The position numbers were made by a program, and so were the translations under genes. Under the pieces are notes generated by a model, which did no database searches, was not told the DNA's origin, and saw only the letters and a program-made list of their open reading frames with translations. Of a DNA stretch of 64,000 nt, positions 8,822 to 16,244 are shown in pieces. Source of the DNA: Rhizobacter sp964253025 (GTDB lineage: Bacteria; Pseudomonadota; Gammaproteobacteria; Burkholderiales; Burkholderiaceae_C); NCBI RefSeq assembly GCF_964253025.1, contig NZ_CAXUQC020000001.1:3100001-3164000 (forward strand), given 5' to 3'. The first letter of the stretch is position 1. The number at the start of each line of letters is the position of its first letter.

Positions 8822-9297
8822 TCACCCCTTCAACGAGCCCCGAGCCAGTGCTGGGCCGGGATTGGAAGGAGCGAAGTACAACGACATGACCACCAGGGCC
8901 GAGCTGAACAACGCGCCCAAACCCCAAAAGATCTTCGCGATCCGGTACAGCGAATTCTGAGATTCCGGAGAGGCCACTGTCTTCCCTTTGTACTCTGCAG
9001 CACGACCCAATGGCCTGCCAAGCCGACGTTCTGAAGCCAGACATGCAAGACCGCAGTGGCCGGAACCGGTTCTCGGCAAAGACCTGGCGCGTTGGTACAG
9101 CGAATTCGGATCTCCGCATGCGCCGCTCCGGACAGTACGAGATAGGCGATGCCCTTCATTTCGATGCGCCTTGCCACAGGCGTGGATTCCCGAGCCTTGT
9201 GAAGCTGAAGCTTTGTCGGGAGGAGGAACCACGTCGCGACCAACACGAAGGCGCCAGCGATGAAACACCAGCGAACAAATCTGAAAGGAATATCCAT
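8822..9297 (-). pseudogene. membrane-protein gene, apparently frameshifted
   Basis: From ATG 9297 the protein starts with a convincing membrane segment (CFIAGAFVLVATWFLLPTKL) and stays plausible to about HVWLQNVGLAGHWVVLQSTKG. The natural end, GLGALFSSALVVMSLYFAPSN, is in another frame that ends at 8822. A single shift near 9000 would join them. A 14-bp direct repeat (GGTACAGCGAATTC at 8944 and 9094) lies in the gene. A sequencing error cannot be excluded. Confidence 0.45.
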
Positions 9298-9298
9298 C

Positions 9299-9330
9299 CG
9301 GCTTAACGTATCACTCTAGCGGCTGAAGGG
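9299..9330 (-). repeat. possible attC half-site remnant
   Basis: GGCTTAACGTATCACTCTAGCGG, just left of the start codon side of the 8822-9297 gene, resembles the conserved left part of the intact attC sites (GCCTAACGTTTGACATGAGCGG). The other half is not recognisable. Confidence 0.3.
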
Positions 9331-9556
9331 AAGGACAACGCCTGGATGCCGATGGCTGCCCTTGGAGGAAGAGCCGGTGAACTGCTCGGCGTTTCCAACC
9401 ATTCATTGGTGCAAGGCGCTTTCGGCTGCCGACCAAGCGCTATTGTTGTTCAAACTCGTTCGTGGTCAAGGAGTCGAGGCGGCCGCGGCGCGGGCAGCGT
9501 TGTAGTGGACAGCGCCAAGCTTTACGCACCAGCCCCTCGGTCACCGCCCCACGCGC

Positions 9557-10063
9557 TCAACGCTCGGTCGAAATTCTCTCGATCGCATGCTCAGCCACCT
9601 CCCGTTCGTCGGGCTCTTCCCACGCATCACTGGCCAGCTCGAAGAAGGACGGCGGCACCACCATGGAGAACGTCGGCCCTTGTTCGACATTGCGGCGCAT
9701 CACGCGCTCGCGCCGCACGTCACGCGATGCGGTCAGCCAGGACACCGCCAACTCGACCCCGGCATCCTGGGCTCTTTCGTAGAACGCCTCGCGGCTGCGC
9801 CGCTCCACCAGGCCCAATTCCAGCACCGGCGGCACGCCGCAAGCATGCAGCGCCTGTGCATGACGCCAGATGTGGTCGAGCAGACGCGCCTTGCGCTCGA
9901 TGTACCAGGGCAGCAGGTCGGTGCTCGGCCGGTCCGGACTGAAGAGCCTCACGAACCAGTCGTCCAGGGCGATGTGAACGCCGCCAAGGCGGGCCGCCAG
10001 CGCCGCAGCGAACGTTGACTTTCCGGCGCCGACGGGTCCCTCGATGAGGTGGATCTTTGGCAT
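9557..10063 (-). CDS. P-loop kinase-like ATP-binding protein
   Basis: 168 residues. The N-terminal IHLIEGPVGAGKSTFAAALA is a clear Walker A (GPVGAGKST). HIALDDWFVRLF at about 32 has a DD pair as in small-molecule kinases of the zeta/chloramphenicol-phosphotransferase type, and ELGLVERRSREAFY with RDVRRERVMRRN supplies lid arginines. Start ATG 10063; the longer frame to 10306 translates old gene debris. Could phosphorylate a small substrate or drug; unknown. Confidence 0.7.
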   Translation of the reverse strand: MPKIHLIEGPVGAGKSTFAAALAARLGGVHIALDDWFVRLFSPDRPSTDLLPWYIERKARLLDHIWRHAQALHACGVPPVLELGLVERRSREAFYERAQDAGVELAVSWLTASRDVRRERVMRRNVEQGPTFSMVVPPSFFELASDAWEEPDEREVAEHAIERISTER

Positions 10064-10351
10064 GGGCAACAACTCCTTGTAGTCGACGGGCGGCGCAAGG
10101 TCAGTGACGCGGTCTACCAGATGGCGGCCGGCGCAGGGAGCGCGTAGCACGCCCCCAATCATCCACCGCCGTGCGTTGAGCACACACTGGCGATTGCGCT
10201 TGAATGACAAGGCCGCGGACGTCGCCCTTCCCTGCCGTTCGCTCGCACGGCGCGGCGCGAACTCCGGAGGCTGGCGCCTACTGCGGGTGCCCCCCTGTGA
10301 AGACAAGAGGGACCTGCATCACCGTGGCGAGAACGAATCCAATGCCTTCTT

Positions 10352-10717
10352 TCACTCACTCTCTCCCGTTGCCGCCCGGATCGCGGCGGGTCTACCCACG
10401 GGGCCGCCGGTCTTCTCATTTTCGTAAGCCTCCAGCGCAAGAAGCAAGCTGGTGCGGTGAGTTCTCGCAACCTCTTGCCAGTGGAGCCCGCTGAGCGCGC
10501 CCTCCAGCGCCCACAGCAGGTTCAGACTGGCGCGCGGCTCCACTCGCTTGACCATGGCATACGCCTTGACAGCACCCAGCCGCGCAAGTTGCTCGTGCGA
10601 CGTGATACCGGCGCAAACAAGGAACTGCGCCGACGTCGCACCCAGGTTGTTCAGTCGACTGAGAGATGCAGATGGGGCCGAATCGTCGACAGAACGGGGT
10701 GACAGATTCTTTGCCAT
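10352..10717 (-). CDS. TfoX C-terminal-domain protein
   Basis: 121 residues. SRLNNLGATSAQFLVCAGI, QLARLGAVKAYAMVKR and LNLLWALEGALSGLHWQEVA follow the TfoX C-terminal domain closely. In TfoX/Sxy this domain accompanies an N-terminal one and acts in competence regulation; many bacteria carry it alone with no defined role. The first 20 residues and the acidic tail are probably disordered. Confidence 0.75.
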   Translation of the reverse strand: MAKNLSPRSVDDSAPSASLSRLNNLGATSAQFLVCAGITSHEQLARLGAVKAYAMVKRVEPRASLNLLWALEGALSGLHWQEVARTHRTSLLLALEAYENEKTGGPVGRPAAIRAATGESE

Positions 10718-10989
10718 AAGACTAACCGTGCAGGTTCACCCGAGGCGGTCGTGACCTGCCATGTCCACCGGCTCGGCGGTTCCTCCGGGCGCGGCTCGGG
10801 AGCGCCGGGGCACACGCCACGATGTCGGGGTCGACTCGGCGCGTGGCGATGTAGCTGGAGCAGATGGCCTCGCAGAGCGCGGACGTGGGGTGGCTTGGGA
10901 CCGCTGCTCCCATCGCGGCGACAGGCCCAGCGGCAGGGCCGGACCTCAGGCTGAAGCGTGGAGCTGGCATATCGACCCGCATCGCCGCC

Positions 10990-11571
10990 TCATCGGTGGA
11001 GGTTCATGAGGAAATTCGGAATGGCGCCACGCTTGACCTTCTTCTCCCAGATTGACAGCCAGAGACTGCCGCACTTCCAGAACGAGCGGCATTGCTCGAA
11101 GTAGGCCAGCACGGTCTCGGATTCGCCCTCCTCGAGAAGCTTCCTCGCGAGTTGCATCGTCGGGCCGAACGACCCCAGCTGCGGTGAACCGCGCACGGCG
11201 CCGGACGCGTGCAGCGCTTCGATCGCCACGGGAATGCACCTTCTCTGCAGGGCGATCAGACCCAAGACGGTATGCCCGGCATGGAGCGCGTTGCCGCAGT
11301 TCCAGCTCTCGTTGAACTGGTGGGCCAGCGAGATGCAGCGTCGCGCAAACCGTTCCGCGTCGTCAAGGCGTCCCAGGTGATACGCGGCCGATGCGGCTCG
11401 CGGCAACGCATGGAAGAGTTCTTCGTCGGTGGACGCATCCGCCAACCGCGCCAGTACCTTGTCTGCATGCCGCAGCACGGCTTTGTGGACTCTCCGTCGC
11501 ATGGCGGGCGTCACCACAAGCCGCTCGCTCTCGACTTCCCAGCTGATCTGCTTGACTTGGCGTTTGGGCAT
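10990..11571 (-). CDS. hypothetical TPR-like protein
   Basis: 193 residues. The middle (HALPRAASAAYHLGRLDDAERFARRCISLA and HAGHTVLGLIALQ) reads like helical pairs of a tetratricopeptide repeat; the C-terminal part GPTMQLARKLLEEGESETVLAYFEQC and the tail WKCGSLWLSIWEKKVKRG look conserved in character. No family name can be given. Likely soluble. Confidence 0.55.
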   Translation of the reverse strand: MPKRQVKQISWEVESERLVVTPAMRRRVHKAVLRHADKVLARLADASTDEELFHALPRAASAAYHLGRLDDAERFARRCISLAHQFNESWNCGNALHAGHTVLGLIALQRRCIPVAIEALHASGAVRGSPQLGSFGPTMQLARKLLEEGESETVLAYFEQCRSFWKCGSLWLSIWEKKVKRGAIPNFLMNLHR

Positions 11572-11699
11572 GAATGCGCTCTACGTCCCGACGGGGGCGG
11601 CTTGCAGGGCCATGTCCGCTGCGACGCTTCCGAATGGTGAGTGAGAACGGCCGACCCATGAGGGAGCCCAGCCACGCGACCGGACCTCGGGACTGCCGC

Positions 11700-12014
11700 T
11701 CACGAGACCACCAGCTCTACCGATCCGGCTTCGACCTCGATCAGGCCACGAGCCAGAAAGATGTAGCTCGTGCCAGGCGTCTCGCCGGTGACCCATTGGG
11801 TCACATTGCCTGCACCCGCGTGATTCCTGAGTTGATTCAGGTCGATCAGCTGATTGATGCGACGGACGTCAGCAAAACGGAGTGTGCCCAGGACTCGTTC
11901 GCGGGCCTCGGCGTCGGCATAGAAAGCCAAGGCAACCTCAACAGTCCCGCGTCGCGTATCCATCGCCAGGCCCAGCAGCTCTGCGTCATGAAGTTCAAGC
12001 TTCTGGATGTCCAT
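11700..12014 (-). CDS. hypothetical small protein
   Basis: 104 residues from the ATG at 12014 (another ATG at 12026). It starts MDIQKLELHDAELLGLAMDT and contains LGTLRFADVRRINQLIDLNQL and a final IFLARGLIEVEAGSVELVV, an alternating beta/alpha pattern. A broken paralogue of its first 30 residues lies at 8150-8251. Immediately upstream is an AACGTTTGTCATGAGG stretch that looks like an attC edge. Confidence 0.5.
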   Translation of the reverse strand: MDIQKLELHDAELLGLAMDTRRGTVEVALAFYADAEARERVLGTLRFADVRRINQLIDLNQLRNHAGAGNVTQWVTGETPGTSYIFLARGLIEVEAGSVELVVS

Positions 12015-12018
12015 GGCA

Positions 12019-12036
12019 CCGTTCAACGTTTGTCAT
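12019..12036 (-). repeat. attC half-site remnant
   Basis: TTCAACGTTTGTCATGAGG matches the left part of the intact sites (CTAACGTTTGACATGAGCGG) with few changes and sits where an R-prime core should be, just before the start of the 11700-12014 gene. No partner core is clear within 80 bp. Confidence 0.4.
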
Positions 12037-12294
12037 GAGGAGATGCGGAGGAGCGCGGGGCGCCCGCTGGCATTGGCGCAGATGGTTTCAGTTCAAACGG
12101 ATGGCCGATGGCATTCGGCCCGGCCCCAATTGCTCCCGCGAGGTACTCGGAGGTTCGTCGCTCGGCAGTATGGCACTGGTCGGTGGTTCACCCTCGCGGA
12201 CAGGCGCGGCGCGGCGTCGCTGGTCACCTGGCAGCGCAGGTCCACCTCGTCGACCTTCGGCAAGACATCGGCGGCACGGTAATGCTCGCGCGGA

Positions 12295-12795
12295 TCAGAC
12301 GACCGGCCCTCGACCGGCACAAGGAGGCCACAGCACTTCGAACGACTGGCACAGGACGGGCGTCGCATCATCGAGCGCGCCACCGAGCCTCTCGCAAACC
12401 AGGGCGAAATACTCCTTGTGGGCCCCTCGCCAGTAGGCGAGGCTGCCATCGCCTTCACCTTCTCGCGCCGCAAACGTCGCGGTGACTCGCGCGAATGGCA
12501 CGACATCGACCTGCGTTCGTTCGATGATGGCGACGGGGTCGCCCGCCCCATTGAGAATGATGCTGAGGTCCCCTTTCTTCGGCAGCGGCTCACCCAGCGA
12601 GGTGTACTCCACAGGGAGGCTCGTGGTCGCGCGCTTCTTGCCGGCCACCACGAGGCTTGCCAACTCATCGGCGAGCTCACCCTCACCGCCAAAGCCGAAG
12701 GCATCGGGCTGCGCCCTTCTTCTGGGGTCCTCAGGCGCCAGCGAATCCAGGAACTGCGACCAGAACGCCTGGCACTTGATCTTGTCGAGCGGCAT
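12295..12795 (-). CDS. ASCH domain protein
   Basis: 166 residues. FGFGGEGELADELASLVVAGKKRATTS, then PKKGDLSIILNGAGDPVAIIERTQVDVVPF and the acidic REGEGDGSLAYWRGAHKEYF are the standard ASCH pattern (PUA-like RNA-binding fold). Some members hydrolyse N4-acetylcytidine; this subgroup is uncharacterised. Start ATG 12795. Confidence 0.85.
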   Translation of the reverse strand: MPLDKIKCQAFWSQFLDSLAPEDPRRRAQPDAFGFGGEGELADELASLVVAGKKRATTSLPVEYTSLGEPLPKKGDLSIILNGAGDPVAIIERTQVDVVPFARVTATFAAREGEGDGSLAYWRGAHKEYFALVCERLGGALDDATPVLCQSFEVLWPPCAGRGPVV

Positions 12796-12839
12796 ATGAA
12801 AGGACCTTTGCGAGGTGTTGGGAGGCCAGGCTTCGATCA

Positions 12840-12987
12840 TGCGGCCGCCGACGTGAGGCGCGGACCGCCCGCCGTTCTTGGACCCGCATGAACCTGATCC
12901 TCATCCCGCCTTGCATAAGCAGCAGGTCGTCGCTCCGTCGTCGTTCGGCGGGCGGCCGTCGACGTGAACCTCACCGCCGGATTCAGG
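12840..12987 (-). repeat. large imperfect palindrome, possible long attC
   Basis: Between the ASCH and VOC genes the left arm (CCGCCGACGTGAGGCG and GACCGCCCGCCGTTC) is matched in reverse by the right arm (GTTCGGCGGGCGGCCG and GACGTGAACCTCACCG). The stop of the VOC gene lies in GGATTCAGGC at the right edge. Length and shape fit a VCR-like long attC, but the end cores are poor. Confidence 0.35.
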
Positions 12988-13393
12988 CGCCGACGGGTGT
13001 GCACAGCTCGACCAAAACGCCATCCGGGCACCGAACGTAGGAGACGACCTGTCCCCACGGTTTCTGCTGCGGCGCCGCCAGCGCCATGGCGCCAGTCGAG
13101 ACAGCCTTGGCATGTGCCTCGTGAACGCTGTCGGTCACGAGGGCGATCTCGAAACCCAGCGGTTGGGCCGAACTGCTGGCATGCACATGCCCAGCAGGAA
13201 AGTTCATCTCGCCGAGTTCATGTGCGGCAAAGGCCAACGTCGTCTCACCGGTCTGAAGCTCGCCGTAGGTGCCGCTCTCATGAAGGAACTTGCGCTGCAT
13301 GCCGAATGCCGCTTCAAAGAATTCCAGGGACGCCGCGACATCGGGCACGTAGATGATGGTGTAGCCAAGCTTCAAGATGAGTTCCTTTGGCAA
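12983..13393 (-). CDS. VOC superfamily (glyoxalase/bleomycin-resistance fold) protein
   Basis: 136 residues forming one VOC module pair: LGYTIIYVPDVAASLEFFEAAFG opens, FLHESGTYGELQTGETTLAF follows, and VSYVRCPDGVLVELCTPV closes with the usual metal-ligand glutamate. The enzyme class cannot be read from sequence. A second VOC gene lies 0.9 kb further right. Confidence 0.85.
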   Translation of the reverse strand: MPKELILKLGYTIIYVPDVAASLEFFEAAFGMQRKFLHESGTYGELQTGETTLAFAAHELGEMNFPAGHVHASSSAQPLGFEIALVTDSVHEAHAKAVSTGAMALAAPQQKPWGQVVSYVRCPDGVLVELCTPVGA

Positions 13394-13612
13394 AAGCGGG
13401 CCGGACTGGGGTTCAACAGCAGGCGCGGCGTCCGACTCGCCTCTGCCGCGTCAGGCCGACCCATGGATGGAAGCCACTTGGCTTCGACTTGCACCGCAAC
13501 TCCGACTTGTACTACGCACGTCAAGCCACCGGAATCCCATGGTCACGAGCTGCGGGGGTCAAGGCCCCCGGTGACAGACTCCTCCTTTGCTTCACCGTCA
13601 GCGGCCTTGGGC

Positions 13613-13690
13613 ACCGCGTCGAGCGGACGACAAGTCCCGTGGCGCCCAGGAACAAGCCCCTGGCACTCCTGCTGAGTGGAAAGGTCAGAC
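13613..13690 (-). repeat. possible degenerate attC
   Basis: The right edge GAGTGGAAAGGTCAGAC closely copies the right edge of the attC at 25591-25668 (GAAGGAAAGGTCAGGC), and the stop of kptA lies inside it. The interior has a CCCAGG/CCTGG stem. The left core is not recognisable. Confidence 0.35.
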
Positions 13691-14236
13691 ATCCGACGGG
13701 AAGGCGAGGAATTCGAAAGGGACCGACTCGGTCAGCCACACCCCGTTTTCAGACCGGAAGAAGGAATACCCAAACTCGTGCATTGCTCCTGCCCGGACCG
13801 AAAGAACTACCGGCTTGCCATGCCGCTTGCCGACGTCACTGGCTGTATCGCGAGTTTCAGACAAGTGCACATGGTGCCGCGACCCGCGCCAGAGACCGTT
13901 GGAACGAATCGAATCAAGGAACCGGGTCGCTGTGCCGTGAAACAGCTCATCAGGCGGCACGACCTTGACGAGTCCCAGCTCGACCTTGACCGAGTGGCCT
14001 TGGTTGGCGCGGATCGACAGACCGTCATCACTCAACGCAAACCGTTGCTTCTCGCTCTCGCGAACGACCTGCTCAACCAACTGGCGAGACAGGGGGCGTC
14101 CATGCGCGGTAGCCAGTCGAATGAGTGCGTCGATGCTGGCCCAGCCGCCTTCGTGCAGCTGCAGGCCGATCGTTTCTGGAGAATGTCTCAAGACAAGACT
14201 CAGGAACTTGCTTATGGATTCATGTGACTCTGACAT
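13685..14236 (-). CDS. kptA: RNA 2-prime-phosphotransferase (KptA/Tpt1)
   Basis: 183 residues, full family length. KptA/Tpt1 transfers the 2-prime-phosphate of spliced tRNA to NAD, yielding ADP-ribose 1-2-cyclic phosphate; bacterial substrates are unclear. SKFLSLVLRHSPE, then SIRANQGHSVKV, LFHGTATRFL and HHVHLSETRD are the conserved R-H-R-R set regions, followed by VVLSVRAGAM. Bacterial kptA genes are scattered and mobile, in keeping with a cassette-like location. Confidence 0.9.
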   Translation of the reverse strand: MSESHESISKFLSLVLRHSPETIGLQLHEGGWASIDALIRLATAHGRPLSRQLVEQVVRESEKQRFALSDDGLSIRANQGHSVKVELGLVKVVPPDELFHGTATRFLDSIRSNGLWRGSRHHVHLSETRDTASDVGKRHGKPVVLSVRAGAMHEFGYSFFRSENGVWLTESVPFEFLAFPSDV

Positions 14237-14317
14237 ACGCCTTGTTTCCCGACATGTGACGCGAACGCGCTCGGAGCAACGGTGAATACGAGCACCGGCT
14301 GGGTGCTAGACGGCCGG

Positions 14318-14686
14318 TTAATCCGCTTGTGGCTCATGGAAGGTGACGAGGTTGCCGTCGGGGTCCAGGATGCCGAACTCCATGTTGCCCCACGGTGTCA
14401 TGGCCAGAGGAGCATTGGGGTGAACAATCCCATGCCCGGTGCACCGCGCGAACAGCTCGCTGATCCCTTGGACGCCGATTCTGCACGCTGTCGCCTCAGC
14501 AATTCTCCTGTCCGAGCAAGCCCAGAAATGAATGCTCACGGGTCCAGCGGACACGATCCCGTAAGACCCTTGCTCAGCGTAGACCTCGGCGAAACCGAGC
14601 TTGGCGCAGAAGAAGTCGACACTTCTATTGATGTCCAAGGACGCCAGCACGGGCGTCGCGCTCACAAAACTACCGGTACCCTGCAT
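14318..14686 (-). CDS. VOC superfamily protein, bleomycin-resistance-like
   Basis: 122 residues from the ATG at 14686. ATPVLASLDINRSVDFFCAKLGF opens the fold, GPVSIHFWAC gives the second strand with a ligand-position histidine, and LAMTPWGNMEFGILDPDGNLVTFHE closes it. This arrangement is the small binding-protein type (BRP/Ble). No resistance should be assumed. Stop codon in GATTAACC, a possible worn attC core. Confidence 0.8.
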   Translation of the reverse strand: MQGTGSFVSATPVLASLDINRSVDFFCAKLGFAEVYAEQGSYGIVSAGPVSIHFWACSDRRIAEATACRIGVQGISELFARCTGHGIVHPNAPLAMTPWGNMEFGILDPDGNLVTFHEPQAD

Positions 14687-14800
14687 CGCCAATCCTCATT
14701 CGAGCCGCGAAGACGCCATCTCGGCGCCGAGAAGTGCGTCCAGCATCGACGCGAAAATTCGTGGGGGGGCAAGCCGACGTCACGGACCTTGCCGGCAAGT

Positions 14801-15211
14801 TCAGTCCGCACTTGCGTTGGGCGCAAGCTCGTCGCACCCCTCGCAGACACAGACCTCGATGCCCCCGCCCAGAAACCTGCCCGCGTGGGCACTCGGATGC
14901 TTGGCGGCGATCTCTGCGGCCTCGTTGATGTTCGATGCCTCAACGAAGAAGAACGCTCCGATGCGATGCCCGTCCGGTAGGTACGGCCCGTCCGCAACCT
15001 GCGGGTCGGCGTCGGTGTCGCCGGACGAGTCCATTGGCCGGATCGTCTTCCATGCTCGCGGATCCGACAGGGCTCCGATGGCACCGAGGCGCCCGGACTC
15101 CTGCCACATCCGGTAGTGCGGTTTGCAGACCGCAGCAAGCTCTTGCGCCTCGTCAGCCGACAAGGCGTTGGCGACTGCCGGGTCGTAGTAGCACAGACAC
15201 AGGTATTTCAT
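14801..15211 (-). CDS. YCII-related (YciI-like) protein
   Basis: 136 residues starting MKYLCLCYYDPAVANAL, the hallmark start of the YCII-related family (ferredoxin-like fold). Later landmarks are GPYLPDGHRIGAFFFVEASNINEAAEIAAKHP and a C-terminal cysteine-rich CVCEGCDEL. The ATG at 15211 was chosen over the longer frame to 15289 on family start. Function in this subgroup unknown. Confidence 0.8.
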   Translation of the reverse strand: MKYLCLCYYDPAVANALSADEAQELAAVCKPHYRMWQESGRLGAIGALSDPRAWKTIRPMDSSGDTDADPQVADGPYLPDGHRIGAFFFVEASNINEAAEIAAKHPSAHAGRFLGGGIEVCVCEGCDELAPNASAD

Positions 15212-15432
15212 TCGTTCGCTCTCCTCCAGCTTGATGCGCAGTGCCACGCAAGCGCCTCCCTGCGCGGAATGCTTCGAGCGGGTCGACAACCCCGCCTGCC
15301 TGGTTCATCAGCGCCCTCTCGGATTCGCGGACCGCAACGCGCGGTCCTGACATGCGACATGCGACATGCGCTGTGTACGAGCACAGCAGCCGGAGGACCT
15401 CTGCCCATCGAAAGGGCAAAAGCGTGCTCACC

Positions 15433-15945
15433 TCAGGCGTTGACCTCGATGGGAGTTCCATCCGGGACGATGCGCCAGATCTCCTCGACCTCATCGTTCG
15501 TCACTGCGATACACCCGGCCGTCCAGTCGGAGATCAAGTGCAGGCGCCCGATGGCCCCCAAGCCATTCCGAATACCGTGGATCATGATGAGACCGCCGGG
15601 GTCGACACCCGATGCCCTCGCTCTAGCGACCTGTTCAGCGCTGGGATATGAAATGTGCAAAGACAAATGATATTGGCTCTTCCGGTTTCGCTTGTCGATC
15701 ACATAGCTGCCCTCAGGCGTCTTGCCATCACCTTCGACTTCTTTTGTTCCAACCGGGTTGAAGCCGAGCGAGACGCGGTACTCGCGCAGCAGTGCCCCGC
15801 CTGCGTACAGTCGCAGCCGCCGCTCCGCCTTGTGCACGACGACCCGATCCGCCATCACGCCTTCGGGCAATGCAGCATTCGGCCAATGCGCGTACGCGGC
15901 CACTGCGGTCAGCAGTGCGATAGCGAGGGCAATGAGATTCCGCAT
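15433..15945 (-). CDS. L,D-transpeptidase (YkuD domain) protein
   Basis: 170 residues from ATG 15945 with a signal peptide (LIALAIALLTAVAAYA). The YkuD domain runs from VVVHKAERRLRLYAGG to the catalytic motif: IMIHGIRNGLG supplies the histidine and SDWTAGCIAVTNDE the catalytic cysteine. It would cross-link or modify peptidoglycan in the periplasm. The stop lies in AACGCCTGAGG, a possible worn attC core. Confidence 0.85.
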   Translation of the reverse strand: MRNLIALAIALLTAVAAYAHWPNAALPEGVMADRVVVHKAERRLRLYAGGALLREYRVSLGFNPVGTKEVEGDGKTPEGSYVIDKRNRKSQYHLSLHISYPSAEQVARARASGVDPGGLIMIHGIRNGLGAIGRLHLISDWTAGCIAVTNDEVEEIWRIVPDGTPIEVNA

Positions 15946-16038
15946 GCGAGAGATCTGTCGGTTGTCTGAGGGGTGGGGCATGGTGCGCGGAGCCTTTCAC
16001 GTCCGGTCAGTTCAATAGAGATCAATGGTCGGATCCCC

Positions 16039-16114
16039 GATGGCCACCCCAAACTGCTCCACTCATGGCCACCCAAACTGCTCCAGGCAGGACGGGGCAA
16101 TTATGCGGGGTCTG
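16039..16114. repeat. IS21-type terminal sequence remnant
   Basis: GATGGCCACCCCAAACTGCT followed by a second GGCCACCCAAACTGCTCCAG and then GGGGCAATTATGCGGGGTCT. The same sequence forms the left end of the IS21-type element at 18831, in the same orientation. No transposase is attached here, so it is the stump of a second copy. Confidence 0.75.
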
Positions 16115-16232
16115 CCGTGCCGCCCTCGATCTGAACGTTGACCGCATGGGCGGTCTGTTCATAATGCGGCCACGGGCTGCGCGCTGCATCCACTGCCGTG
16201 CGTAGACACCGCGTCAATAACGAAAAAACATC

Positions 16233-16238
16233 AGGGGG
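16233..16238 (+). promoter_or_regulatory. ribosome binding site that supports the GTG start
   Basis: AGGGGG ends 6 bases before the GTG at 16245 and is the best site near the gene's possible starts; the ATG at 16311 has none as good. Confidence 0.5.
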
Positions 16239-16244
16239 TTCCAC

